A stretch of DNA of 64,000 nt from Microvirga sp052114605 (GCF_052114605.1 NZ_JBFRFB010000001.1:310001-374000), one strand, 5' to 3'. Positions 27,501 to 35,019 are shown, numbered from the stretch's first letter. Numbers and translations: made by a program. The notes: generated from the letters alone by a model not told the origin.

Positions 27501-28016
27501 GGCCTCTTTAAGAATGTCGAGCCTCGCCTGCGCGAGCTCCCGTCGGCCACCGTTGCGGAGCGCGCAATCGAGCGGGCCTGAATAACCGCCTGTCAGCGCA
27601 ATAAGCCCTTCGCTGTGGGAGTCCAGCACGGGCGCGGCAAGACTCGGAGACTCGCCGAGCGGCACGCCGAAATAGGCGTGGCTCACGAGGCGCATGAGAT
27701 TGCGGTAGCCCTCCTCGTTCTGCGCCAGAAGCACGATGTTGGAGGGTTGCGGCACCACCCGCGCCACAGGATCCGCCTCCTCGAAGCAGACGGATAGTTG
27801 CACTCCGGCGATGGGCTGGATGCCCGAGCCTGCCATCTTTTCTGAAAATTCGAGCGCGCCAAAGAGATTATTGGTGTCGGTCAGTGCAATCGCAGGCTGC
27901 TTGTCGGCGGCTGCGAGTTTCTGCAATTGCGCGATCTTCAGCGCCCCCTCGAGCAGCGAATACGAGGAATGGACATGCAGGTGAACGAAGCCGATGTCTT
28001 GCAGAATGCGTGCCAT
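24543..28016 (-). CDS. dnaE: DNA polymerase III alpha subunit
   Basis: The replicative polymerase subunit (1157 aa). The N-terminal PHP domain (FVHLHVHSSYSLLEGA) is followed by the polymerase core with the catalytic PDFDIDF at about residues 408-414. The fingers, beta-clamp-binding region, helix-hairpin-helix region and a C-terminal OB domain follow. The frame opens at a GTG 12 codons earlier, but the ATG at 28016 matches the family start. Size and the full PHP domain fit DnaE1 rather than the shorter error-prone DnaE2, and no imuA/imuB lies beside it. An SOS-controlled micropeptide gene lies 121 bp upstream. Confidence 0.96.
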   Translation of the reverse strand: MARILQDIGFVHLHVHSSYSLLEGALKIAQLQKLAAADKQPAIALTDTNNLFGALEFSEKMAGSGIQPIAGVQLSVCFEEADPVARVVPQPSNIVLLAQNEEGYRNLMRLVSHAYFGVPLGESPSLAAPVLDSHSEGLIALTGGYSGPLDCALRNGGRRELAQARLDILKEAFGHQLYVEIQRHHLDEERLIEGELLALADRNGLPIVAANEPFFSSPKDYEAHDALLAIAEGQLVSNDNRRRLSADHHFKTRQQMMELFSDLPDALQASVEIAMRCSTRVRTRKPILPSFGTGPEAANLDEGEELQRQAEEGLAKRLAAHGTAPGVTEQEYRDRLAFEVGIIRNMKFPGYFLIVADFIKWAKDHDIPVGPGRGSGAGSLVAYALTITDLDPIRFGLLFERFLNPERVSMPDFDIDFCVDGRERVIDYVQKRYGEEQVAQIITFGTLLARGVLRDVGRVLEMPYGQVDKLTKLVPQNPANPVTLEQAIEGEPKLQAARDEEPVVKRMLDIAQKLEGLHRHASTHAAGVVIGDRPLQELVPLYRDPKTGMRVTQYNMKWVEQAGLVKFDFLGLKTLTVLRTAVDLIKRKDIHIDLSALPLDDRKTYEMLQRGETVGVFQVESAGMRKALVEMETDRFEDIIALVALYRPGPMANIPVYCARKLGKDEHNKRDWYPHDKLEPILRETFGIIVYQEQVMEVAKVLSGYSLGDADLLRRAMGKKIKSEMDAQRERFVAGAKEGGLDKSKANEIFDLLAKFADYGFNKSHAAAYALVAFQTAYLKANFPVEFMAASMTLDLDNTDKLSEFRREAQRLGFKVIPPSINRSGVVFDVVYDAEGTGSILYALAAVKGVGRQAIEAVVEARGDEPFKDLADFARRINPRMINKRTLENLIAAGAFDELEPDRAKACASIDAMMSLAQQAHEAANGGMVDMFGGMASADVQLRIGPYEHWPAAERLQREYDAVGFFLSGHPLDEYGDLLKKLRVQTWVDFCRSVKAGNSVGKVAATILDRQERRTKTGNKMGILTLSDQTGQFEAIIFSEGLVRLREVLEPGTAVVLMLQAGLEGEEVRARIGMAEPLEEAIAKHQKGMRIFLRDERPITSVYERLKARGEGEVSLVLILEDGDREVEVKLPGKYMATPQIAGALRAVPGVVEVQMS

Positions 28017-28137
28017 GAAACTCTTCTCGAAGAATGGCGCGCATATTGCCACGATTCTCTGGCCAACGTTCTTAACGTCACCCCGAAAGGATTTGGTTCC
28101 TGTGAATCATGCCTGTCCGGCTTGTTAATTCCGGGTA

Positions 28138-28239
28138 TTATGCGATGGGTAAAAGCACCAGTGCCCAGATCGCCACGGCTGATCCAAACACAGCGAGAGA
28201 GGTCAATTCGACTGCGGTTTCGAGTAAAATGCGAAGCAT
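28138..28239 (-). CDS. 33-aa SOS-regulated single-helix membrane peptide (SidA-like candidate)
   Basis: A 33-codon gene with a strong ribosome site, GGAGGG six bases before the ATG. The peptide starts MLRILLETAVELTSLAVFG and ends in a TAA; residues 12-32 form one hydrophobic helix, so it should be an inner-membrane micropeptide. Two LexA-type boxes (GAAC-N7-GAAC) cover its promoter. Caulobacter SidA is a 29-residue, LexA-controlled inner-membrane inhibitor of division acting on FtsW/FtsN; this gene matches in size, topology and control. Homology at the residue level is not established. Transcribed towards dnaE but separated by 121 bp. Confidence 0.75.
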   Translation of the reverse strand: MLRILLETAVELTSLAVFGSAVAIWALVLLPIA

Positions 28240-28253
28240 GTGAAGCCCTCCGT

Positions 28254-28268
28254 GTTCCTGATGTGTTC
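28254..28268 (-). promoter_or_regulatory. LexA (SOS) box A, at the transcription start
   Basis: An exact alphaproteobacterial SOS box, GAAC-N7-GAAC on the minus strand, just downstream of the -10 element and covering the predicted +1 (about 28263). Confidence 0.8.
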
Positions 28269-28269
28269 A

Positions 28270-28297
28270 ATTATGTTCGATAAATGTTCCTTGTAAA
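28270..28297 (-). promoter_or_regulatory. promoter of the SOS micropeptide gene
   Basis: Minus-strand TTTACA (28297-28292), a 16-bp spacer and CATAAT (28275-28270). Two LexA boxes overlap it, as expected for tight SOS repression. Confidence 0.7.
28275..28289 (-). promoter_or_regulatory. LexA (SOS) box B, between -35 and -10
   Basis: A second exact GAAC-N7-GAAC box, six bases upstream of box A and lying in the promoter spacer. Confidence 0.8.
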
Positions 28298-28641
28298 CCC
28301 GCTGTGGATCGAGCGGTGAGGACGGAGTCAACAAAGCCTTAAAATGCACGGAACTGTGCCTGCCGCGGTTCGGAGGAAAAGCTGGGGAAGGCTGTGGAGA
28401 AGTTGTTCTTCAAGCGGAGACGACAGACGCCCAGATAACGGAGCGCCGGCTGTGCTGTTGTGGCCGCACTTGTTGCGGGTATCCACTTCTTGGCCCCATC
28501 TGCTCCATAGCCCTCATCGTGAGGGATCGCTGGATGATCCTTCGAGACGCAGCCTCACGACTGCTCCTCAGGATGAGGGCCGTGGGGTGGCAACGAAGAT
28601 ATAGATCAACGGCACAAGTCCGGAGATGCCACGCCTCCGCC
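28298..28641. other. intergenic region between lolD and the SOS gene
   Basis: No convincing gene. It contains the interspersed repeat at 28511-28579; the rest shows no ribosome site or family-like frame. Confidence 0.5.
28511..28579. repeat. REP-like interspersed inverted repeat
   Basis: The element begins CCCTCATCGTGAGG and ends CCTCAGGATGAGGG, with GATCCTTCGAGACGC between. This is the CCTCATCCTGAGG/CGAAGGATC type of repeat common between genes in Hyphomicrobiales. A partial copy lies at about 62075. Confidence 0.7.
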
Positions 28642-29337
28642 TTACGGCAGTTGGACGATCAGCCCGTCGCGGATCGTCACCCGGCGGTCCATGCGGGCGG
28701 CGAGTTCCAAGTTGTGTGTGGCGATGAGCGCGGCGAGGCGCGAGGCACGCACGATGGCGACGAGCGTCTGGAATACCCGGTCGGCGGTGTTCGGGTCGAG
28801 ATTGCCAGTCGGCTCATCGGCCAGAAGGAGACGCGGTGCGTTGGCCACCGCGCGGGCGATGGCGACACGCTGCTGCTCACCGCCGGAAAGTTCTCCTGGG
28901 CGGTGAACGAGGCGTTTGCCCAATCCTAGAAAGGTCAGAAGCTGCGTGGCGCGATCCTCAGCCTCCGCTCGCGGCAGGCCGCGAATGAGCTGGGGGATCA
29001 CCACATTCTCGAGCGCGGAGAATTCGGGCAGCAGGTGGTGGAACTGATAGACAAACCCCAGCTCCTCGCGGCGCACGCGGGTGCGCTCCTGGTCCGTCAT
29101 CTGCGCAGTCGGCTTCGCGCCCACATAGACCTCGCCGCCATCGGGCTTCTCAAGCAGGCCTGCCAGATGCAGCAGCGTGGATTTGCCTGTGCCGGAGGGA
29201 GCGATGAGCGCCACGATTTCGCCGGGCCAGATCGCAAGATCTGCCCCGCGCAGAACCTCGAGATGACTGTCTCCTTGAGGGTAGCGACGCTCGACTTGGG
29301 AGAGGTGAAGGGCAGGCTGTGCTTGTCCGGGCGCCAT
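28642..29337 (-). CDS. lolD: lipoprotein-releasing ABC transporter ATPase LolD
   Basis: LolD (231 aa) powers extraction of outer-membrane lipoproteins from the inner membrane to LolA. Walker A APSGTGKST is at residues 46-54; the signature LSGGEQQRVAIARA and Walker B LLLADEPTGNLD follow. The frame is open 17 codons further, but the ATG at 29337, two bases after the permease stop, is the better start. With the single permease gene before it and proS, it forms a compact operon. Confidence 0.93.
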   Translation of the reverse strand: MAPGQAQPALHLSQVERRYPQGDSHLEVLRGADLAIWPGEIVALIAPSGTGKSTLLHLAGLLEKPDGGEVYVGAKPTAQMTDQERTRVRREELGFVYQFHHLLPEFSALENVVIPQLIRGLPRAEAEDRATQLLTFLGLGKRLVHRPGELSGGEQQRVAIARAVANAPRLLLADEPTGNLDPNTADRVFQTLVAIVRASRLAALIATHNLELAARMDRRVTIRDGLIVQLP

Positions 29338-29339
29338 GA

Positions 29340-30614
29340 TCAACCGTACCGCAACGCTTCGACGGGATCGAGCTTCGCAGCCCGCCAAGAGGGATAAAGG
29401 GTCGCCAGCAGCGACAACCCGAGTGCCATCGCCAGTACGGTCGCAACTTCACTCGGGTTCACCTCGGACGGAATCTGGCTCAGGAAGCGCAGCGTCGGAT
29501 CCCAGAGGTTCGAGTTCGTCGCCCAGGACAAGAAGTTCTGTATGGACTGAACATTGGCGGCGATCAGCAGTCCGAGCCCAAAGCCCGCGAGCGTGCCGAT
29601 CACGCCGATGGAGGCACCCGTGATCAGGAAGATGCGCATGATCGAACCGCGCGTCGCGCCCATGGTGCGCAGGATCGCGATGTCCTCCGACTTGTCCTTA
29701 ACGAGCATGATGAGGCCGGAGATGATGTTGAGCGCCGCCACCAGCACGATCAGCGTGAGGATGAGGAACATCACGTTGCGCTCGACCTCCAGCGCGCCGA
29801 AGAAGGTGCGGTTGCGCTGGCGCCAGTCGGTCATCATGATCGGCCTTTGCGCCGCTTCTTCGATGGCCGCACGGGCTTGATCCACTCTGTCGGCGTTGTC
29901 GAGATAAACCTCGATCAGGGGCACATCGCCCTGACGATTGAAGTAGTTCTGCGCTTCCGTCAGGGGCATGAACACGAAGGTGTTGTCGAATTCGGACATG
30001 CCGATCTCGAACACGGCCTTCACCGGATAACCTTTGACACGAGGTGCTGTGCCGAAAGGCGTTGCGGCGCCGCGTGGGGTGATGAGTGTCAGCGTATCGC
30101 CCGCCTGAATCGAGAGAGATTCAGCGAGGCGGCGACCGATGGCAACGCCCTCGCCTTCCTCGAAATTGTCGAGCGTACCCTGGCGCAGATTGTTGGCGAT
30201 GTGTTCGATCTGGCGCAGGTCATTGCCACGAATGCCGCGCACGAGAACGCCGCTGCCGTTATATTGAGAAGAGCCGAAGGCCTGCCCTTCCACCAAGGGA
30301 ATGGCCCGCTTCACGCCTGGAACGGCGGCGATGCGCGCCGCCACTTCAGGATAATCGGTCAGCGGACTCTCGATGGGCGCCACGAAGATGTGGCCGTTGA
30401 TGCCCACGATCTTGTCGAGCAATTCCTTGCGGAAGCCGTTCATGACCGAGAGGACCACGATCAGCGTCGCAACGCCCAGCATGATGCCGAGAAACGAGAA
30501 GCCGGCGATCACCGACACGAAACCCTCGCGACGGCGCGTGCGCAGGTAGCGCCCGGCGAGCATCCACTCGAAGAGGGAGAAGGGTTTCGTTCCTGTCGGT
30601 GCCGTCTTGCTCAT
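29340..30614 (-). CDS. lipoprotein-releasing ABC transporter permease (LolC/LolE/LolF family)
   Basis: A 424-aa permease with the FtsX/MacB fold: one N-terminal helix, a large periplasmic domain (about residues 50-265) and three C-terminal helices. The N-terminal FEWMLAGRYLRTRRREGFVSVIAGFSF region (split here as FEWMLAGRYL and VSVIAGFSF) is typical of LolC/E. Only one permease gene lies beside lolD. Many bacteria outside the enterics use a single LolF homodimer, so LolF is the likely role, unless a second copy lies elsewhere. Six bases follow the proS stop. Confidence 0.9.
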   Translation of the reverse strand: MSKTAPTGTKPFSLFEWMLAGRYLRTRRREGFVSVIAGFSFLGIMLGVATLIVVLSVMNGFRKELLDKIVGINGHIFVAPIESPLTDYPEVAARIAAVPGVKRAIPLVEGQAFGSSQYNGSGVLVRGIRGNDLRQIEHIANNLRQGTLDNFEEGEGVAIGRRLAESLSIQAGDTLTLITPRGAATPFGTAPRVKGYPVKAVFEIGMSEFDNTFVFMPLTEAQNYFNRQGDVPLIEVYLDNADRVDQARAAIEEAAQRPIMMTDWRQRNRTFFGALEVERNVMFLILTLIVLVAALNIISGLIMLVKDKSEDIAILRTMGATRGSIMRIFLITGASIGVIGTLAGFGLGLLIAANVQSIQNFLSWATNSNLWDPTLRFLSQIPSEVNPSEVATVLAMALGLSLLATLYPSWRAAKLDPVEALRYG

Positions 30615-30620
30615 GACAGC

Positions 30621-31949
30621 TTATTTATGTGCTCCGAGCCGCGCTGCCACTCCTTCGAGGGCAAGAAGTTCACGCTCGCCCGTCGCGCGGTTCTTCAGCT
30701 CCACCTTGCCCTCGGCGAGACCCTTGGGTCCGACGAGGATCTGCAACGGCACGCCGATGAGATCGGCGGTGGCGAATTTGCCGCCCGGACGCTCGTCGCG
30801 ATCATCATAGAGCACGTCGCGACCAGTGGCCGTCAGTTCGCGATAAAGCTGCTCGCTCGCCGCGTCCGTTCCGGAATCCCCGACCTTGAGGTTGAGGATC
30901 GCCACGTCGAACGGCGCGACACCCTCTGGCCAGATGATACCGTTCTCGTCGTGGCTCGCCTCGATGATGGCGGCGATCAGACGGCTCGGACCGATGCCGT
31001 ATGAGCCCATGTGGACCGACCTCTCCTGCCCGTCCGGTCCCATGACCTTCGCACCCATGGGTTCGGAATATTTGGTGCCAAAATAGAAGATGTGGCCAAC
31101 CTCGATGCCGCGCGCGGACATCTTCTTGTCCTCGGGAACGGCATTGAAAGCCGCTTCATCGTGCATTTCCGAGGTCGCGGCATAAAGCGACGTCCACTTG
31201 TCGACGATGCCTTGGAGGCTCTGAATGTCGTCGAAATTTGTGTCCTCGGACGGGATATCGTAGTCGAGATAGTCCGCGTGGCTGAACACTTCGCTCTCGC
31301 CCGTGGAGGCGAGAATGATGAACTCGTGGCTCAGGTTTCCGCCGATGGGGCCGGTATCGGCGCGCATCGGAATCGCCTTCAGGCCCATGCGGGCGAAGGT
31401 GCGCAGATAGGCCACGAACATCTTGTTGTAGGAATGAACCGCGCCGGCCTGATCGAGATCGAACGAATAGGCGTCCTTCATAAGGAACTCGCGCGAACGC
31501 ATGACGCCGAAGCGCGGACGCACCTCGTCGCGGAACTTCCACTGGATGTGATAAAGGTTCAGCGGCAGATCCTTGTAGGAGCGCACATAACCCCGGAAAA
31601 TCTCCGTGATCATTTCCTCGTTCGTCGGACCGAACAGCATTTCGCGCTCGTGCCGATCCTGGATGCGCAGCATTTCCTTGCCATAGGCGTCGTAACGGCC
31701 CGACTCACGCCACAGATCCGCCGACTGGATCGTCGGCATCAGCAGCTCCACCGCGCCGGCGCGGTTCTGCTCCTCGCGGACGATGGCGTTGATCTTGTTG
31801 AGCACCTTCAGGCCGAGAGGCAACCAGGCATAGATGCCCGCCGATTCCTGGCGGATCATGCCGGCGCGCAGCATCAGGCGATGGGAGACGATCTCCGCCT
31901 CTTTAGGCGTCTCGCGGAGAATGGGAAGGAAATAGCGGCTCAAACGCAT
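30621..31949 (-). CDS. proS: prolyl-tRNA synthetase, short editing-less type
   Basis: A class II synthetase of 442 aa charging tRNA-Pro. The N-terminus MRLSRYFLPILRETPKEAE and the motif 3 region GSYGIGPSRLIAAIIE are clear. E. coli ProRS is about 570 aa because of the INS editing domain between motifs 2 and 3; that insertion is missing here, as in most alphaproteobacteria, which rely on free-standing editing proteins. First gene of the proS-lol operon. Confidence 0.96.
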   Translation of the reverse strand: MRLSRYFLPILRETPKEAEIVSHRLMLRAGMIRQESAGIYAWLPLGLKVLNKINAIVREEQNRAGAVELLMPTIQSADLWRESGRYDAYGKEMLRIQDRHEREMLFGPTNEEMITEIFRGYVRSYKDLPLNLYHIQWKFRDEVRPRFGVMRSREFLMKDAYSFDLDQAGAVHSYNKMFVAYLRTFARMGLKAIPMRADTGPIGGNLSHEFIILASTGESEVFSHADYLDYDIPSEDTNFDDIQSLQGIVDKWTSLYAATSEMHDEAAFNAVPEDKKMSARGIEVGHIFYFGTKYSEPMGAKVMGPDGQERSVHMGSYGIGPSRLIAAIIEASHDENGIIWPEGVAPFDVAILNLKVGDSGTDAASEQLYRELTATGRDVLYDDRDERPGGKFATADLIGVPLQILVGPKGLAEGKVELKNRATGERELLALEGVAARLGAHK

Positions 31950-32118
31950 AGGACGCCTTCAGTATCGCTCAGAGGGTTACGACTCGTTTCCAGCACACAA
32001 CACAGGCTGCGAGGAAAAGACAAGCTGCCATCGTCCCAACCGGCCTGCGACGAGATGGATTAGACCAAAGATCAATACATTAAGTGCCATAAAATGCATC
32101 AGGGTGTGCCCAAAAAAG

Positions 32119-32147
32119 GTGACACCGCAAGGCAAGGGAACTATAAA
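32119..32147 (+). promoter_or_regulatory. promoter of candidate sRNA
   Basis: GTGACA (32119-32124), a 17-bp spacer, then TATAAA (32142-32147) on the plus strand, in a region with no plus-strand protein gene. Predicted start about 32154. Confidence 0.55.
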
Positions 32148-32153
32148 CACTTC

Positions 32154-32307
32154 ACTAACGCCTCATACCTTCCAAGTTAGAGGTGGCGGTCCGAGTTTCG
32201 GGAGGAACACGATCCCAAGTTGCCCAGATGCGACGGCGCCAGAAAGCCGGGGATTAACAAATGCCAAAAGGCAGTTTAGCAAGGCGAAAGCCTTGCTTTT
32301 TCTTTTT
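32154..32307 (+). ncRNA. candidate small RNA of about 154 nt
   Basis: A promoter and a strong intrinsic terminator bound about 154 bp on the plus strand without a plausible coding frame. An internal closing stem is possible: CTAACGCC near the 5' end can pair with GGCAGTTTAG just before the terminator, with small bulges. I could not match it to 6S RNA, SRP RNA, tmRNA or RNase P by eye. It lies between divergent proS (minus) and the end of the nuo-DUF1467 operon. Confidence 0.5.
32279..32307 (+). terminator. strong plus-strand intrinsic terminator
   Basis: Stem GCAAGGC (32279-32285), GAAA loop, GCCTTGC (32290-32296), followed by TTTTTCTTTTT. No plus-strand gene precedes it, which is why an sRNA is proposed. 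Confidence 0.85.
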
Positions 32308-32352
32308 GGGGACCCTTTCGATGAGACAATTTCATCTTTTCCCTTACGGCAA

Positions 32353-32563
32353 TCACCTTCCGAACCGTGTCCGATAGGCACTGGGGCTTGTCTTCAAGCG
32401 GCGCCTGAAATGGTGACGCAAAACCTCCAGGGAACCGAAGCCGTTAAGCTTCGCCGGCTGTTCCAGCGCCATCTCCTCGGGCTTCTCGAGCAGCTCTCGC
32501 ACCTGGGATAGCCTTTCCAGCACGATCCATTCGCTAGGCAGCCTGTCGGAGGCAGCGTGACGC
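32353..32563 (-). pseudogene. C-terminal remnant of an AraC/GlxA-family regulator
   Basis: In one minus-strand frame the translation ends LEVLRHHFRRRLKTSPSAYR plus TRFGR and a TGA, a near-perfect match to the second helix-turn-helix of GlxA/FtrA-like AraC regulators. The part before it (EWIVLERLSQVRELLEKP) fits the linker between the two HTH motifs. The first HTH and the amidotransferase-like N-terminal domain are absent: the frame runs straight into the end of the DUF1467 gene. It looks like a decayed fragment, fused by chance to the operon end. Confidence 0.6.
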
Positions 32564-32899
32564 TCAAAGCCCTGCCAGCGGAAACATGGCTGCCACGAGG
32601 ATAAGGACCACGGATGAGACGAGCGTGGTCCAGATGGCCTTTTCCTGAAGCGCTGGGGCGGTCGGTGCTCCGGGCTCGCTGCCGGCCACGACATCTCCGC
32701 TTTCCACCTGGCTGCGGATTCCGAAAGGCAGGATGGCAAAGAGCAGGATCCACCAGATCACGAAATAGAGCGCGAGGCCGCCGCTGATCCGAAGGCTGAA
32801 GAATTGCACCGTGATGGCAACCGCAACCGCCGAAATCACGACGACGACGGCAAGCGTGGACCAGAGCGAAGAGGACAGACGTTTTACAAGGTTGATCAA
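32564..32899 (-). CDS. DUF1467 family small membrane protein
   Basis: A 111-aa protein with two or three hydrophobic segments (STLAVVVVISAVAVAITVQF, then LYFVIWWILLFAILPFGIRS, and a C-terminal helix). The W-I-L-L-F-A-I-L-P-F-G-I-R-S-Q core is the mark of DUF1467, a Hyphomicrobiales family of unknown function that follows mce. The likely start is TTG at 32899 with GAGG eight bases upstream, overlapping nothing but 10 bp after the mce stop. The stop abuts an AraC-family remnant. Confidence 0.8.
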   Translation of the reverse strand: MINLVKRLSSSLWSTLAVVVVISAVAVAITVQFFSLRISGGLALYFVIWWILLFAILPFGIRSQVESGDVVAGSEPGAPTAPALQEKAIWTTLVSSVVLILVAAMFPLAGL

Positions 32900-32909
32900 C
32901 AGCTTGTCC

Positions 32910-33314
32910 TCAGGTTTGCTCAAGTTCGATGAGGGTGCCGTTGAAATCCTTCGGGTGCAGGAAAAGCACGGGCTTTCCATGGGCACCGATCTTCGGCTCG
33001 CCATTCCCCAGAACTCTGGCCCCGGAATTCACAAGCCGGTCCCGCGCCGCGAAGATGTCGTCCACCTCGTAGCAGATGTGATGCATGCCGCCGTCGGGGT
33101 TTTTCTCCAGGAACCTGGCGATGGGTGAATCCGCGCCGAGAGGCTCCAGCAGCTCGATCTTGGTGTTCGGCAGCGTGATGAACACCACCGTCACCCCATG
33201 CTCCTCCAGCGCCTCCGGCTCGGACACCTGAGCGCCGAGGGTACCGCGATAAAGATTGGACGCCGCCGCGATATCGCGAACGGCAATGGCGACATGGTTC
33301 AAGCGACCGAGCAT
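32910..33314 (-). CDS. mce: methylmalonyl-CoA epimerase
   Basis: A 134-aa VOC-fold metalloenzyme that interconverts (2S)- and (2R)-methylmalonyl-CoA, linking propionyl-CoA carboxylation to the B12 mutase. The N-terminal LNHVAIAV (metal His at 7), GGMHHICYEVDD in the middle and the C-terminal LIELEQT (metal Glu) are diagnostic. ATG start 31 bp after the RNase J gene, part of the downstream end of the nuo transcript. Confidence 0.93.
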   Translation of the reverse strand: MLGRLNHVAIAVRDIAAASNLYRGTLGAQVSEPEALEEHGVTVVFITLPNTKIELLEPLGADSPIARFLEKNPDGGMHHICYEVDDIFAARDRLVNSGARVLGNGEPKIGAHGKPVLFLHPKDFNGTLIELEQT

Positions 33315-33345
33315 ATGAGACCTCTCCGACGAAACCTTGAATGCC

Positions 33346-35019
33346 TTATACCTCGATCACGAGCACATGACAGGCGGGCTTCTTGCCCCATTCCTGATTG
33401 ACTGCAGCGCGGACTGCTCTGTGAACGGCATTCTCGACAGCATCGGGATCGCGGCGCTTGGCGCTGGACAATCCATCGAGCAGGTCAGCCACGGTATCGG
33501 CGACGATATCGGTGAGATCCCGCCCCTGTCTGTTTTTCTCCGGCAGACCCATCACATCCACCACAGGATCGCCGGCGATCTCGCCTTTGGAATTGATGGC
33601 AATGGCAACCGTCACGATACCTGCGAAGGCGAGTTTGCGGCGCTCAGGAAGAGCGCGCTCACCTGCAGGGATGACGATGTTGCCGTCCCGATAGAGGCGG
33701 CCCGCGGGAATGGTGTCGATGATCTCGGCCTTGCCGGGCGCCAGACGCACCAGCGTTCCGTTCTTGGCCCGCACCACCTCCAGCACACCCTGTTGGCGCG
33801 CAAACTTGGCATGCTCTGCCAGATGCAGCGGTTCGCCATGGGCGGGAATCGCAATGCGCGGCTTCGTCCATTCATACATCTGTGCCAGCTCGCCGCGCCG
33901 CGGATGGCCGGACACGTGCACCAGCTCCGTGCGGTCGGTGATGACCTCGACGCCCTGCTCGATCAGGCTGTTGATTATGGAGCCGACGGACTTCTCGTTG
34001 CCGGGAATGGCACGGGACGAGAACACCACCCGGTCGCCGGCGGTGAGGGTAATGTCGGGATGCTCGTCGGCTGCGATGCGCGCGAGCGCCGCGCGGGGCT
34101 CACCCTGCGAGCCGGTGAGAATGGCGACGACCTTGTCACGCGGCAGATAGCCGTAATTCTCGGCCGAGCGGAATTCCGGCAACCCATCGAGGAAGCCGCA
34201 TTCTTTCGCCACCTCGACCACGCGGTCCATAGCGCGTCCAACGACAACAACCTCGCGTCCGCATTCGCGAGCCGCTTCCGCGACGGAGCGGATGCGCGCG
34301 ACATTGGATGCGAATGTGGTGACCGCTATGCGATGCGGCGCGTCCTTGATGATCTGTGCAAGGTTCCTCGCTACATCGGCCTCGCTCGGGCTCACGCCTT
34401 CGCGGACGACGTTGGTGGAATCGCAGATGAGCGCAAGAACGCCCTCTTCGCCCAGAGCGCGGAAGGTTTCCTCGGAGGTGAGGCTGCCGAGATAGGGCGT
34501 CGGATCGAGCTTCCAGTCGCCCGTATGCACAACGAGACCTTGCGGCGTACGAATGGCGAGGGCGTTCGATTCAGGAATCGAGTGGGCGACCGGCACATAT
34601 TCGATCTCGAACGGACCGAGCTTCAGGCGCTGTCCGGTTGCGATTTCGTTGAGATCGATCTTCGGCGCACCGGCTTCGGACAGGCGGCGGGTTTCGAGGA
34701 GGCCGATGGCGAACTTCGTGGCGTAGACCGGCGCTTCCAGGCGCGGCCACATCTCCACGAGGGCGCCGATGTGATCTTCATGCGCGTGGGTGATGAAGAT
34801 GCCGAGCAGATTGTGCCGCTGCTTCTCGATGAAGCGCATATCCGGATAGACGACGTCGATGCCGGGCAGTTGCTCCTCGCCGCCAAAGCCCATGCCGCAA
34901 TCGACAAGGATCCATTTCCGATCCTTTTCGGGGCCGAAGCCGTAAAGCGCGGCGTTCATGCCGATTTCGCCGAGCCCGCCGAGGGGCAGAAATACCAGTT
35001 CGTCCTGGGAGGAAGTCAT
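33346..35019 (-). CDS. rnj: ribonuclease J
   Basis: RNase J (557 aa) is a metallo-beta-lactamase/beta-CASP nuclease with 5'-3' exonuclease and endonuclease action in RNA decay and rRNA maturation. The zinc motif HAHEDHIG is at residues 78-85, with FLPLGGLGEIGMN at the N-terminus and the beta-CASP GSQGEPRAAL segment further on. The C-terminal domain is complete. Alphaproteobacteria often carry RNase J together with RNase E. It lies 28 bp after birA. Confidence 0.95.
   Translation of the reverse strand: MTSSQDELVFLPLGGLGEIGMNAALYGFGPEKDRKWILVDCGMGFGGEEQLPGIDVVYPDMRFIEKQRHNLLGIFITHAHEDHIGALVEMWPRLEAPVYATKFAIGLLETRRLSEAGAPKIDLNEIATGQRLKLGPFEIEYVPVAHSIPESNALAIRTPQGLVVHTGDWKLDPTPYLGSLTSEETFRALGEEGVLALICDSTNVVREGVSPSEADVARNLAQIIKDAPHRIAVTTFASNVARIRSVAEAARECGREVVVVGRAMDRVVEVAKECGFLDGLPEFRSAENYGYLPRDKVVAILTGSQGEPRAALARIAADEHPDITLTAGDRVVFSSRAIPGNEKSVGSIINSLIEQGVEVITDRTELVHVSGHPRRGELAQMYEWTKPRIAIPAHGEPLHLAEHAKFARQQGVLEVVRAKNGTLVRLAPGKAEIIDTIPAGRLYRDGNIVIPAGERALPERRKLAFAGIVTVAIAINSKGEIAGDPVVDVMGLPEKNRQGRDLTDIVADTVADLLDGLSSAKRRDPDAVENAVHRAVRAAVNQEWGKKPACHVLVIEV

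Noticed and set aside
24543..28016. dnaE as the SOS polymerase DnaE2 of the imuABC cassette, given the LexA boxes nearby
   Set aside because: Length (1157 aa) and complete PHP domain fit replicative DnaE; no imuA/imuB adjacent and the boxes serve the micropeptide gene 121 bp away.
32104..32511. Plus-strand 135-codon frame over the sRNA locus
   Set aside because: Runs straight through a strong terminator and the AraC remnant; no coding signature.
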